NCBI RefSeq assembly: GCF_019802285.1
Contig: NZ_JAIEUJ010000004.1
Span: 124,001 to 188,000 of the forward strand
DNA from: Novilysobacter antarcticus
Lineage (GTDB): Bacteria; Pseudomonadota; Gammaproteobacteria; Xanthomonadales; Xanthomonadaceae
Direction: 5' to 3'
Length of the DNA: 64,000 nucleotides
The number at the start of each line of letters is the position of its first letter. Position 1 is the stretch's first letter. The position numbers were made by a program, and so were the translations under genes. Shown piece by piece: positions 25,995 to 34,802 of the stretch. The notes below the pieces were generated by a model. It worked only from the letters and a program-made list of their open reading frames with translations. It ran no database searches and was not told the origin of the DNA.

Positions 25995-26743
25995 TGGCCA
26001 TCGCACCCCCGGTCCGCGCGGTCGGTCGCGCCGGACTGTTCACCTTGGCGGTCCTGCGCGCCTCCGTGCCCAGCGCCGACCTGTTCCGCGAGCTGGTGCG
26101 GGAGATCTACAAGATCGGTGCACGCTCGCTGCCGATCATCGTCGTTGGCGGCGCCTTCGTCGGTCTTTCGCTGACGCTGCTGGCTTACCGCGCCCTGGAC
26201 ACCTATGGCGCCAGCACCCAGGTCAGCATGATCCTGGGCCTGGGCATCTACCGCGAGTTGGGTCCGGTGCTGACCGCATTGCTGTTCATCGGCCGCGCGG
26301 GATCATCCATCGCCGCTGAGCTGGGCCTGATGCGTGCGACCGATCAGATCACCGCACTGGGCCTGATGGGCATCGACCCGGTGGGCAAGGCGGTTGCGCC
26401 CCGGTTCTGGGCCGCCGTGCTGTGCGTGCCGTTGCTGACCGGCTTCTTCTGCAGCCTGGCCATCAGCGCCAGCTATCTGGAAGCGGTTCACGTGATCGGC
26501 GTGGACGCCGGCGTGTTCTGGCAGGTCCTGCGCGACAGCGTTGACCTCGTCGACGACTTCGGCATGGCGATGGTCAAGTCCGCGGTGTTTGGCGGCGTGG
26601 CCGCGCTGGTCGCCGCCTATGTCGGGTTCCACGCCGAGCCCACCATCGAAGGCACCTCGGTGGCGACCACCAAGGCCGTGGTGAACGCCTCGCTGCTGGT
26701 GTTGATGCTGAACTTCGTAATGTCCGCCCTGCTCTTCAACTGA
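25994..26743 (+). CDS. mlaE: Phospholipid ABC transporter permease MlaE
   Basis: 249 aa inner-membrane permease. Typical segments are LPIIVVGGAFVGLSLTLLAY, GLGIYRELGPVLTALLFIGR, AGSSIAAELGLMRATDQI and EPTIEGTSVATTKAVVNAS. The ATG shares its first base with the mlaF stop. Forms the membrane core of the MlaFEDB complex. Confidence 0.95.
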   Translation: MAIAPPVRAVGRAGLFTLAVLRASVPSADLFRELVREIYKIGARSLPIIVVGGAFVGLSLTLLAYRALDTYGASTQVSMILGLGIYRELGPVLTALLFIGRAGSSIAAELGLMRATDQITALGLMGIDPVGKAVAPRFWAAVLCVPLLTGFFCSLAISASYLEAVHVIGVDAGVFWQVLRDSVDLVDDFGMAMVKSAVFGGVAALVAAYVGFHAEPTIEGTSVATTKAVVNASLLVLMLNFVMSALLFN

Positions 26744-26782
26744 GCTCCGGCTCTGAACCCCCCCTTTCATGAGTAGCACCCC

Positions 26783-27328
26783 ATGAGTAACCACAGCCCC
26801 CGCATCGAATTCGCCGTCGGCGCCTTTCTGTTGCTCGCCCTGGCGTCCCTGCTCGTGCTGGCGATAAGCTCCACCAACGGCAAGCTGGGCTGGTTTGGCG
26901 GCAATGACTACGAAGTCACCGCCCGCTTCAGCAACCTGGGCCCGCTGCGCTCGAACGCGCCGGTCAAGATCGGTGGCGTGGCGATCGGCCGGGTGTCCAA
27001 CATCACCCTGGATCCGGTAAAGCTTGACTCGGTGGTGACACTGGCCATCGACAAGCGCTACGACGACCTGCCGGCGGATACGAGTGCCGCCATCCTCACC
27101 TCCGGCCTGCTCGGCGAGAGCTATATCGGCCTGCAGCCCGGCGGCGATCCCGAGCCGCTGAAAGCCGGCGACCAGATATTCCTCACCCAGTCCTCGGTCG
27201 ACCTGATCCAGATGGTCGGCAAGTACATGTTCAGCGGCGGTCCGGAGAATGGTCCGGGTAGCGCCGATGACGGCGCCGCCGAGCTTCCCGCGTATCTGCA
27301 GGACAACGGCGATACCCCCAAGGACTGA
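26783..27328 (+). CDS. mlaD: Outer-membrane lipid asymmetry protein MlaD (MCE domain)
   Basis: 181 aa with one N-terminal membrane helix (AVGAFLLLALASLLVLAIS) and a single MCE domain: YEVTARFSNLGPLRSNAPVKI, GGVAIGRVSNITLD and TSGLLGESYIGLQPGG. In E. coli MlaD forms a hexameric ring that binds lipid in the periplasm above MlaE. The start lies in an ATGA overlap with a five-codon frame beginning ATG 26769. Confidence 0.95.
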   Translation: MSNHSPRIEFAVGAFLLLALASLLVLAISSTNGKLGWFGGNDYEVTARFSNLGPLRSNAPVKIGGVAIGRVSNITLDPVKLDSVVTLAIDKRYDDLPADTSAAILTSGLLGESYIGLQPGGDPEPLKAGDQIFLTQSSVDLIQMVGKYMFSGGPENGPGSADDGAAELPAYLQDNGDTPKD

Positions 27329-27330
27329 CT

Positions 27331-27984
27331 ATGAAAATCCGCCTGATCTCCGTTCTGGTTTCCGCCGCGTTGCTGGCCACCGTCCCCACCCTGGCGCTCG
27401 CCAGCGGGCAGACGAGCGCCGCGACTGCCGCGGCCACCGCCTCGCCGAGCAAGCTTGTACTGGACAACTCGACCCGCGTGCTGACCACGCTGGAGGCGCG
27501 TCGCGCCGAGTTCACCACCGATCGCGCCGCGCTGCAGAAGTTCATCAGCGCCGAGTTCGAGCAGATGTTCGACAGCAAGTACGCCGCCCAGCTGGTGCTC
27601 GGTCGCCACGGTCGCGGCGCTGCCGAGGCGGACGTCAACCGGTTTGCCAAGGCCCTGGCCAGCAACCTGATGGGACGCTACGGCTCCTCGCTGCTGGACT
27701 TCAACACCCGGCTGAAAGTGCGCATCAAGTCCGAGACGCCGCTGCGTGGCGGCGCCATGGTCAAGGTGTCCAGCGAATTCATCCGCCAGGGCGGCGATCC
27801 GATTCCGGTGGATTACCTGATGCGAAAGGTCGGCAACGACTGGAAGGTGTTCGACGTGATGGTGGAAGGCGTTAGCTTCGTCCAGACCTTCCGCAACCAG
27901 TTTGACGAGCCGTTGTCGCGCAAGTCGATCAACGAGATCTCCACCGACCTGGAAGCGGGCAGGTTGCAGCCCACCGCCAAGTGA
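27331..27984 (+). CDS. mlaC: Periplasmic phospholipid-binding protein MlaC
   Basis: 217 aa with a cleavable signal (SVLVSAALLATVPTLALA). The Tol-tol-Ttg2/MlaC fold is recognised from FISAEFEQMFDSKYAAQLVLG, FAKALASNLMGRYGSSLLDF, PIPVDYLMRKVGNDWKVFD and VEGVSFVQTFRNQFDE. It shuttles lipid between the MlaA complex at the outer membrane and MlaD. Two bases separate it from mlaD. Confidence 0.94.
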   Translation: MKIRLISVLVSAALLATVPTLALASGQTSAATAAATASPSKLVLDNSTRVLTTLEARRAEFTTDRAALQKFISAEFEQMFDSKYAAQLVLGRHGRGAAEADVNRFAKALASNLMGRYGSSLLDFNTRLKVRIKSETPLRGGAMVKVSSEFIRQGGDPIPVDYLMRKVGNDWKVFDVMVEGVSFVQTFRNQFDEPLSRKSINEISTDLEAGRLQPTAK

Positions 27985-27985
27985 C

Positions 27986-28279
27986 ATGAGCTCCTCGGCC
28001 CACATCGCATCGGTCAAGCGTGACGGCGACGCGCTGGTCTTTTCCGGCACGCTCGATCGTCAGGCCGTGCCTGCGTTGTGGACCCGATGCGCGGCATGGC
28101 AGAGCGGTATCACCCGGCTGGATCTGGCCGCGGTGGACCGCGTCGACAGTGCCGGCGTGGCGCTGCTGGCCGAGCTGGCGGCCCGCACCGGTGCGACCAC
28201 GGTTGCCGGCGAGCCGACCGGCCTGGCCGAGCTGCGGCGCGCGTATCGGCTTGGCGCCACCTTGAACTTCGCCACCTAG
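27986..28279 (+). CDS. mlaB: STAS-domain protein MlaB
   Basis: 97 aa from ATG 27986, one base after the mlaC stop. A short STAS domain: ALVFSGTLDRQAVPALW, ITRLDLAAVDRVDSAGVALL and AELRRAYRLG; the DSAG loop is the STAS core. MlaB binds MlaF and is needed for assembly and activity of the transporter. Confidence 0.9.
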   Translation: MSSSAHIASVKRDGDALVFSGTLDRQAVPALWTRCAAWQSGITRLDLAAVDRVDSAGVALLAELAARTGATTVAGEPTGLAELRRAYRLGATLNFAT

Positions 28280-28348
28280 ACGGCCCGGCGTGCGGCAATG
28301 GCGGTCGCCGCGGAATCGCTCCCCCCGACATGCCATGGACTGCTCTTG

Positions 28349-29476
28349 ATGCCCAGACGATCCGGTAATCGCAATCGCTGTACGCCTTCGCTGGCGCTTG
28401 CCCTGGGCGTGATTCTCGCCGCGGCGAGCGTTGGTTGCGCGAGCACTCCGGGACGCGACGCGGCAGCGGCGCCGTCGACTGCGGCGGACGCCGTATTGCC
28501 TGCCCCGTTCGATGCTGTCGCGGGCTCCGCCGCGGCTGAAGTGAGCGCGGAAAGCCGGGGCGACGCTACGGCGGACGCCGCGACCATCGCGGAAGGTGCC
28601 GCGCCGGATCAGCACACGGCTGACTCGGACGAGACTTCCGCGGCGGTGGCTGCAACCGATCTTGCCGCGGCCGAGCAGGACACCCGTACCGCCGCGGAAC
28701 GCGACTTCGACGCGCTTTACGGCCCTTATGACCCCGTCGCCGACCCCACCCTGCCGGCCGCCGCGCAGATGCCTGGCGTGTACGACCCCTGGGAGCGCTA
28801 CAACCGGTCGATGCACCGCTTCAACAACGCGGTCGATCGCGCCGTCGCGCGACCGCTGGCGCGGTTCTACGTCGCGGTAACGCCGCGCCCGGTGCGGCTC
28901 GGGGTGAGCAATTTCTTCAGCAACCTGGGCCAGCCGGTCACCGCGATCAACGCGCTGCTGCAGGGCAATCCCGGCCAGGCGGGACAGGCCCTCGGACGGT
29001 TCGTGCTCAACACCACGCTGGGGATCGCCGGCATCTTCGATCCTGCCAGCGACGCCAACCTGGATCGGCGCAGCGAAGACTTCGGCCAGACCCTTGGCGT
29101 TTGGGGCTGGGAGCAGTCGCGCTACTTCGAGCTCCCGCTGTTTGGTCCGCGCACGGTGCGCGACGTGTTCGGGATGATTGGTGACGCCCCCCTCAGCCCG
29201 TTGCGCCAGGTGGAGGAGGACAAGATCCGCATCCCGCTGCAAGGCCTGCAGCTGGTGGATGTGCGCACCCAGTTGCTGTCGACCGACAGCCTGCGCGAGG
29301 GCGCGGCGGACGATTATGCACTGGTCCGCGACGCGTGGATGCAGCGGCGCAACTACCAGATCCTCGGCGACCGCATGAACGAGGATACCGATGACTCGCT
29401 GCCGGATTACCTGCGCGACGACGACAACCCGCTCGTTCCCGCCTCGGCGATGCCGGTGATGCCGACCGACAACTGA
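28349..29476 (+). CDS. mlaA: Outer-membrane lipoprotein MlaA (VacJ)
   Basis: 375 aa from ATG 28349. The lipoprotein signal ends at AAASVGCAS. Residues ~20-135 form an Ala/Glu/Asp-rich spacer longer than in E. coli. The MlaA domain follows: YDPWERYNRSMHRFNNAVDR, VSNFFSNLGQPVTAINALLQ, LNTTLGIAGIFDPASD, RSEDFGQTLGVWG and GPRTVRDVFGM. It removes mislocalised phospholipid from the outer leaflet and hands it to MlaC. Its 3' end overlaps convergent rmuC by 70 bases. Confidence 0.93.
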   Translation: MPRRSGNRNRCTPSLALALGVILAAASVGCASTPGRDAAAAPSTAADAVLPAPFDAVAGSAAAEVSAESRGDATADAATIAEGAAPDQHTADSDETSAAVAATDLAAAEQDTRTAAERDFDALYGPYDPVADPTLPAAAQMPGVYDPWERYNRSMHRFNNAVDRAVARPLARFYVAVTPRPVRLGVSNFFSNLGQPVTAINALLQGNPGQAGQALGRFVLNTTLGIAGIFDPASDANLDRRSEDFGQTLGVWGWEQSRYFELPLFGPRTVRDVFGMIGDAPLSPLRQVEEDKIRIPLQGLQLVDVRTQLLSTDSLREGAADDYALVRDAWMQRRNYQILGDRMNEDTDDSLPDYLRDDDNPLVPASAMPVMPTDN

Positions 29477-30930
29477 GGCGCTCGGTCCGTGGCTGGGCCG
29501 CCAGTGTCGGACTCGGGCTTGAGCTCGTCGGTGAGCGCGCGCCTTCCGTGCGCGCCCAGCTCGGCCAATCGTCGCGCTCGCGGGATAACCGCCTGACTGG
29601 ACTCGCTGAGCCGCCGGCGCGCGTTCTTGAAGGCCTTGTCCGCGTCATCCAGGCTCTTGCCGACCTTGTCGAAGTCCGCCAGGAAGCCGATCAGCGCGTC
29701 CAACACCAAGCCGCCGGTGTCGCTGATCGCGATCGCCTCGCGCTGGATCTTGTCGCGCGTCCACAGTCTCTCGATCACCCGCAACAACGCCATCAGGGTG
29801 TTGGGCGATGCAAACACCACGCGACGGTCGAACGCGTCCGTCTGCAGCGCCGTGTCGGTACCCAGCGCCGCTGACAGCGCACCCTCGATGGGGATGAAGG
29901 CGATGGTCACCTCCAGCGCGGTATCGCCCAGCACCTTGGGGTAATTCTTCTCGCTCAACTCGCGCATGTGCTGGCGCAGGCCGGCGGCGTGGCGACGCAG
30001 GGCATCGCTCTGCTGGTCGGGCGTGTCGGCGTTCATCGCCTCCTGCCAGGCGATCAGGTTGACCTTGCTGTCGACCACCACGCACCGGTCGTCGGGCAGG
30101 CGGACGACGATATCCGGGTGCAGGCGCGCGCCGTCCTCGTCGACGGTGCCCTTCTGACGGTCGTAATGGACGCCATCCTCCAGCCCGGAGCCGCGCAGCA
30201 CGCTCTCCAGCATCAACTCACCCCAGTCTCCGCGGACCTTGGAACTGCCCTTCAGCGCCCGGGTCAGCGCGTGGGCCTGCTGCGCCATGTCCTGGTTGAG
30301 GGTTTTCAACTCGGTGACCGCGCCCAGCAATAACGCCCGTTCCCTGGCCTCCTCGCCGTACAGCGTATCGACCCGGCTGCGGAACTCGCCGATGCGCTCG
30401 GCAAACGGCTTCAACAGCGCGTCGATATCAGCCTTGGACTGCAGCGACACCCGCTGCACGTTCTTCTCGAACAGCTGTCCCTTTTCCTCGAACACCTTGC
30501 CGGCGAGCTCGGTGAATGCACCGGAAAGCTTCGTCTGCGCCTCGGCCAGGAAGGCCTGCATCTCCGCGTGGGCCTGCTTGGCGTGGTGTAGATTGGCCGA
30601 CACCCCCGCGTGCTCGGACTGCAGATGGCGGTAGCTGTCGCGCAACCCGGCGAGCTCGGCCTCCAGACGGTCGATCGTATGGTCGCGCTCGACAAGCGCA
30701 TCCTCCAGCGCACCCACACGTCCGTGCAGGCGCCCACTTTCGGATGCCTGCCCGCGCGCCGTCTCGCGCTCGGCGCGCAACTCGTCACCCAGCCGGTCGC
30801 GCTCGTCGCGCAACGCGCCCAACTCCGCGCTTTGCCCCTGCAAACCCTGCCTGCGCAGCAAGAGGACCAACAGCACTCCGACGACCGAGATCGCCACGAG
30901 CAACAAGATGAGGAGCAGTTGGGTATCCAT
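29407..30930 (-). CDS. rmuC: DNA recombination protein RmuC
   Basis: 507 aa. An N-terminal membrane anchor (LLLILLLVAISVVGVLLVLL) is followed by a long coiled coil to about residue 200 (ELGALRDERDRLGDELRAER), then the RmuC nuclease-like domain: SSKVRGDWGELMLESVLRGSG, LHPDIVVRLPDDRCVVVDSK, FIPIEGALSAAL and ASPNTLMALLRVIERLW. RmuC limits rearrangements at inverted repeats; the domain is distantly related to restriction endonuclease folds (DSKVN). The final ~35 residues overlap mlaA antisense and look unconserved. Confidence 0.92.
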   Translation of the reverse strand: MDTQLLLILLLVAISVVGVLLVLLLRRQGLQGQSAELGALRDERDRLGDELRAERETARGQASESGRLHGRVGALEDALVERDHTIDRLEAELAGLRDSYRHLQSEHAGVSANLHHAKQAHAEMQAFLAEAQTKLSGAFTELAGKVFEEKGQLFEKNVQRVSLQSKADIDALLKPFAERIGEFRSRVDTLYGEEARERALLLGAVTELKTLNQDMAQQAHALTRALKGSSKVRGDWGELMLESVLRGSGLEDGVHYDRQKGTVDEDGARLHPDIVVRLPDDRCVVVDSKVNLIAWQEAMNADTPDQQSDALRRHAAGLRQHMRELSEKNYPKVLGDTALEVTIAFIPIEGALSAALGTDTALQTDAFDRRVVFASPNTLMALLRVIERLWTRDKIQREAIAISDTGGLVLDALIGFLADFDKVGKSLDDADKAFKNARRRLSESSQAVIPRARRLAELGAHGRRALTDELKPESDTGGPATDRAPQLSVGITGIAEAGTSGLSSSRR

Positions 30931-30997
30931 CGCTCCAGTGTAGCGACGCCGGTCTCACCGCCCGCGACGGCGGGTCACCGCGGAAAGCGAGCCGGCA

Positions 30998-31068
30998 GGC
31001 GCCGGTCGGCAGTCCCGATCACAAAGCGAATTTCGTGGAGCGACTGATCGGGATGGCCGGTCGGCGCC
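30998..31068. repeat. Structured palindromic element, copy 1
   Basis: A 24-base left arm (30998-31021) pairs with a 24-base right arm (31045-31068), with three G-T wobbles and one mismatch, around a 23-base loop at 31022-31044. The loop contains AAGCGAATTTCGTGGAGCGA. The distal stem is CCCGATCA/TGATCGGG. It lies between rmuC and rlmI, outside any supported gene. Confidence 0.8.
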
Positions 31069-31127
31069 CATTCGACTTCCAACACGTTGATACCGAATCA
31101 AGAGAGCCCCTCAACGATGCACGCCTG

Positions 31128-31198
31128 AGCGCCGGCCGCGGGCTTCGATCACCAAGCGAATATCGTGGAGCGACTGATCGGAGCCCGCGGCCGGTGCC
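31128..31198. repeat. Structured palindromic element, copy 2
   Basis: Same geometry as copy 1: arms 31128-31151 and 31175-31198, with two wobbles and one terminal mismatch, and a 23-base loop at 31152-31174 differing from copy 1 at only two positions (AAGCGAATATCGTGGAGCGA). The stem base sequence differs from copy 1, yet pairing is kept. The two copies are in the same orientation with a 130-base period. Confidence 0.8.
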
Positions 31199-31262
31199 TT
31201 CCTGCGTCACCAAATACGCCAATGTGTTGCGGCGAGAGTCCGGTTCGACCGATCAAACCGAC

Positions 31263-32432
31263 TCAGTCCAGCACCCGACAAAACGCCGCCTTCAAATACC
31301 GCGACTCCGGCACTTGCGCCAGCCACGGATGGTCCGGCCCCGCGCCGGCCACCTTCAGCACCTGCACCGTCCGGTTGGAGAAGAACGCCGCCCGCCGGAT
31401 CATGTCCAGGAACTGGTCCTCGCTGACCAGACCCGTGCATGAGAACGTCGCGAACAGCCCGCCGGGCTTGACCACCCCCAGCGCCAGCTTGTTCATGTCC
31501 AGGTACTTCTTCAGCGCCGGTATCACCTGCTCGCGGTCGCGGGTCATCTTGGCCGGGTCCAGCACCACCACGTCGTACTGCTCGCCGGCGATCGCCGCAT
31601 CGCGCAGCCACGGAAAGATGTCCGCCTGGACGAACTTCACCTCGGCATGGTTGAGCTTGGCGTTGCCCTTGGCGATCGACAGCACGTCCGCGTCGATATC
31701 CACGCCCACCACCTCGCTGGCGCCACGCACGGCGGCATAAATGCCGAAGCCGCCGGTGTTGCAGCACAGGTCGAGCATCCGTTTGTCGGCCACGTGCTGG
31801 CTCAGCCACTGTCGGTTGTCGCGCTGGTCGGCGAAGAAACCGGTCTTGTGCGCGCCCGCCGGGTCGGCGCGGAACTTCACCCCATGCTCGGTGATGATCG
31901 CCGGCTGGGCCGGCTCGGTGCCGCGGAAGTCGAAACTTTCCTGCTTCTGCACATGGACGTCGGCGGACATGTGGAAGCGACAGCCCGGGAACTGCTCGCG
32001 CAGCGCGGCCTGGATCCATTCGCGGTGGCGGAACGCGCCGGCACTGAAGAACTCCAGCACCAGCAGGTCGGCGTAGCGGTCGATCACCAGCCCGGAGATG
32101 CCGTCGCCTTCGCTGTGGAAGACGCGCCAGGCATCGCTGACCTCGTCAAGCTTCAGCACATCGCGGCGCAGCGACACGGCAGCGGCGATCTTGCGCGCGA
32201 ACCAGTCCGCATCGATCACCGCGTTGGGATCGTTGTCGAGCATGCGCAGGGCGATGCGCGAGTGACCGTTGTAGAAGCCGCGACCGATCAGTTCGCCGTC
32301 CACGCCGATCACGTCGACGATCTCGCCGGGACGGGGCCGCTGCGCAGGCTTGGCGACCAGGCGCTGGAAGATCCAGGGATGGGAGGACTTCCAGGCGTTC
32401 TTGAGGTGGACCGTGGGGATGGTGTTGTTCAT
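31263..32432 (-). CDS. rlmI: 23S rRNA (cytosine-1962-C5) methyltransferase RlmI-type
   Basis: 389 aa. An N-terminal PUA domain (LKNAWKSSHPWIFQRLV to GFYNGHSRIALRML) binds RNA. The SAM domain includes MLDLCCNTGGFGIYAAVRGA, VVGVDIDADVLSIAKGNAKL, DVVVLDPAKMTRDREQV and TFSCTGLVSEDQF; the cysteine in FSCTG and the DPAK motif fit m5C methyltransferases of the YccW/RlmI family. HKTGFFADQRDNR is a strong family signature. Methylates large-subunit rRNA in the cytosol. Monocistronic in appearance. Confidence 0.93.
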   Translation of the reverse strand: MNNTIPTVHLKNAWKSSHPWIFQRLVAKPAQRPRPGEIVDVIGVDGELIGRGFYNGHSRIALRMLDNDPNAVIDADWFARKIAAAVSLRRDVLKLDEVSDAWRVFHSEGDGISGLVIDRYADLLVLEFFSAGAFRHREWIQAALREQFPGCRFHMSADVHVQKQESFDFRGTEPAQPAIITEHGVKFRADPAGAHKTGFFADQRDNRQWLSQHVADKRMLDLCCNTGGFGIYAAVRGASEVVGVDIDADVLSIAKGNAKLNHAEVKFVQADIFPWLRDAAIAGEQYDVVVLDPAKMTRDREQVIPALKKYLDMNKLALGVVKPGGLFATFSCTGLVSEDQFLDMIRRAAFFSNRTVQVLKVAGAGPDHPWLAQVPESRYLKAAFCRVLD

Positions 32433-32489
32433 GCCGCCATTCTACGGCGCCCGCCTTGTATTCACGGCCGACAGCGCCACAGTTGGTAA

Positions 32490-33272
32490 ATGCCTGACAA
32501 GATTCCCGAAGCGGTCGCGCTGGATCCCAGGGCCCAGCGCATCGCCGACCGCAAGCGCTGGATGGGTGCGTTCAACCTGAGCCTGGCGGCGGTGCTGCTG
32601 TTGCTGGTGATCCATTCGCTGCAGGGCGCGGTCGACCTGCGCGGCTGGATGGTGCAACCGTGGTCGGCGGCGGGACTGCTCGGCATCCTTGGTGCGCCCC
32701 TGCTGCATGGTTCCTTCGAGCATCTGGCCGCCAACGCGATTTCGCTGTTGATGCTCGGCACCTTGGCCGGCGGGATGTACCCGCGCGCAACGCTAAGGGC
32801 GCTGCCGCTGATGTGGTTCGGCTCGGGCGCCGGGGCCTGGCTGCTGGGCGAGGCGGGTTCCTACCATCTGGGCGCCAGCGGGATCACCCACGGCCTGATG
32901 TTCCTGGTTTTCATCCTCGGCCTGCTGAGGCGCGACCGCCCGGCAATTGCGGCGGCAATGATCGCGTTCTTCCTCTACGGCGGCATGCTGCTGACGATCT
33001 TCCCGCGCGAGATCGGGGTGTCGTGGCAGGCCCACATGGGTGGAGCGCTGGGCGGCGTATTGGCCGCGGTCCTGTGGCGGCGGCTCGACCCGCGCCAGCC
33101 TCGCAAGAAATACAGCTGGGAGATCGAAGAGGAGCTGGCGGACGGCGACCCCACCAACCCCGATCCGGAAGGATTGGAACTCTCCGCGCCCGACGAGGTG
33201 CCGGTGTTGTGGCACCGCCCGGAAGCCGGGGACGAGCGCGGCGTGGTCCTGCCCTTTCGACGCCGCGACTAG
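32490..33272 (+). CDS. Rhomboid family intramembrane serine protease
   Basis: 260 aa with about six membrane helices. The active-site serine lies in HLGASGITHGLMF (GASG) and the partner histidine in SWQAHMGGALGGVLAAVLW; LLHGSFEHLAANAISLLMLG is the conserved early helix with the N-x5-L pattern and H-x-x-x-N. An acidic cytoplasmic tail of ~60 residues follows. Cleaves within membrane helices of client proteins; the client is unknown. Divergent from rlmI. Confidence 0.9.
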   Translation: MPDKIPEAVALDPRAQRIADRKRWMGAFNLSLAAVLLLLVIHSLQGAVDLRGWMVQPWSAAGLLGILGAPLLHGSFEHLAANAISLLMLGTLAGGMYPRATLRALPLMWFGSGAGAWLLGEAGSYHLGASGITHGLMFLVFILGLLRRDRPAIAAAMIAFFLYGGMLLTIFPREIGVSWQAHMGGALGGVLAAVLWRRLDPRQPRKKYSWEIEEELADGDPTNPDPEGLELSAPDEVPVLWHRPEAGDERGVVLPFRRRD

Positions 33273-33302
33273 GCGACCCCGGCACCGATCACACCCATCC
33301 GA

Positions 33303-34802
33303 TCAGTGGCGCGCGGCCAATCGCAGACCTCGTGGAGTGAGGCCCCGCTCAACCAGCTCGAAGCCGCCCTGCACGACCAGCGCGAGCAACGCGGCCGGCA
33401 CCGCGCCCTCCAGGATCAGGCCGATATCGTCCAGGCGGATGCCGGCCAGGATCGGCTGGCCGTAACCGCCGGCACCGATCAGTGCGCCCAGCGTGGCGGT
33501 GCCGACGTTGATCACCGCGGCCGTCTTGATACCGGCCAGGATCATGCCCAGCGCGAGCGGGAGCTCAATCCGCCACAGGCGGGTGCGCGGTGGCAGGCCG
33601 AGCGCCGCCGCGGTTTCACGCAGTTCGCGCGGTATGCCGGTCAAGCCGGCATGGGTGTTGCGCACGATCGGCAACAGGCTGTAGAGGAACAGCGCGGCAA
33701 TGGCCGGTCCGGCGCCGATGCCGAACAGCGGAATCATGAACACAAACACGGCCAGCGACGGCAACGTCTGCAGCAGGCCAGTCACGGTCAGCACCAGCTG
33801 GCCCAGCCGCGGCCGGCGCGCGGCCAGCACACCGAGGGGCAACGCGACGACCAGCGCCAGTCCCAGCGACATTCCCACCAGCGCGAGGTGTTCCAGGGTC
33901 CGCTTCCAGATCCGCTGCGCACGCGACGCTGCGGCTGGCGCGCCAACGCCCAGCCATTCCGCGGCGACACCGGCTTCGCTGACGCCTTCCAGCTTCACTT
34001 CGGCATTGAGGCGTTGCATCGTCGGCGCATCGATCCGGCCAGCCAGACCTTGCAGCGCCGCCAGCCATTCCGGCGCGCGCGCGTCCAGGTCCTTCCGGTA
34101 CAGGAACACCGCCGCGTAATCGGGAAAATAGCCGCGATCGTCGTCCAGCACGACCAGGTCGTAGTACGGAATTTCCGCGTCCGTTGTGTACAGGTCGATG
34201 ACATCCAGCGCACCGCTCGCCAAGCCGCGGTAAGCCAGGTCGTGGTCGAGTCCGTCCGGCCGCTGCGGCAAGCCGTAGGCCTCACGCACGCCCGGCCACC
34301 CGTCGGCGCGCTGCATGAACTCGTTGCTCAGACCGATTTTCAACTCTGGCTGGGCGGCCAGATCGGACACCGCGGCCACCCCCAGTTCGCGCGCCCGGGC
34401 GCGCGTCATGCCCAGCGCGTAGGTATTGCTGAATCCCAGCGACGCGGTCATGCCCAGACCGCGTTCGCCCAGCGCGGCGCGCAGCCGTCCAGGGTCGGCG
34501 CCGGGCATCTGCAGCAGTTCCGCGGCCAGGGTGCCGGTGTATTCGGGATAGGCGTCGATGTCGCCTTCGATCAGCGCCCGCCACAGGATCCGGGTGCCGC
34601 CCAGCTGGGCCCTGTGGGTCACCGCAACACCCTCGCCATGGGGCAGTCCGGCGGCGACCTCACCCAGGATCACCGACTCGGTGAACGCCTTGGATCCGAC
34701 CGTCACCCGTTCGGCATGAACCGGGGCGGTAGCCACCGCGGCGCCTGCCACGGCGGCGACCAGCGCCATCAGCCACCCAGCCATGCCGGCACCCACGCTC
34801 AC
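33303..34802 (-). CDS. Osmoprotectant-type ABC transporter: substrate-binding protein fused to permease
   Basis: 499 aa starting with GTG in a GTGA overlap with the upstream ATPase. Signal or first helix: MALVAAVAGAAVATAPVHA. Residues ~30-285 are an OpuAC-type binding domain (TVGSKAFTESVILGEV, YPEYTGTLAAELLQ, GLSNEFMQRADGW, DLYTTDAEIPYYDLVVLDDD). Residues ~300-490 are an OpuBB-type permease (GVLAARRPRLGQLVLTVTGL, LLQTLPSLAVFVFMIPLFGIG, YSLLPIVRNTHAGL, GTATLGALIGAGGYGQPIL). Fused systems with the binding domain after the permease include OpuF and the ergothioneine importer EgtU; here the order is reversed. Likely imports glycine betaine, choline or a related betaine. Confidence 0.9.
   Translation of the reverse strand: MSVGAGMAGWLMALVAAVAGAAVATAPVHAERVTVGSKAFTESVILGEVAAGLPHGEGVAVTHRAQLGGTRILWRALIEGDIDAYPEYTGTLAAELLQMPGADPGRLRAALGERGLGMTASLGFSNTYALGMTRARARELGVAAVSDLAAQPELKIGLSNEFMQRADGWPGVREAYGLPQRPDGLDHDLAYRGLASGALDVIDLYTTDAEIPYYDLVVLDDDRGYFPDYAAVFLYRKDLDARAPEWLAALQGLAGRIDAPTMQRLNAEVKLEGVSEAGVAAEWLGVGAPAAASRAQRIWKRTLEHLALVGMSLGLALVVALPLGVLAARRPRLGQLVLTVTGLLQTLPSLAVFVFMIPLFGIGAGPAIAALFLYSLLPIVRNTHAGLTGIPRELRETAAALGLPPRTRLWRIELPLALGMILAGIKTAAVINVGTATLGALIGAGGYGQPILAGIRLDDIGLILEGAVPAALLALVVQGGFELVERGLTPRGLRLAARH

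Noticed and set aside
30998-31198. Integron attC sites as an explanation of the twin hairpins
   Set aside because: No RYYYAAC/GTTRRRY core sites or integrase are present, and the loop rather than the stem ends is conserved.
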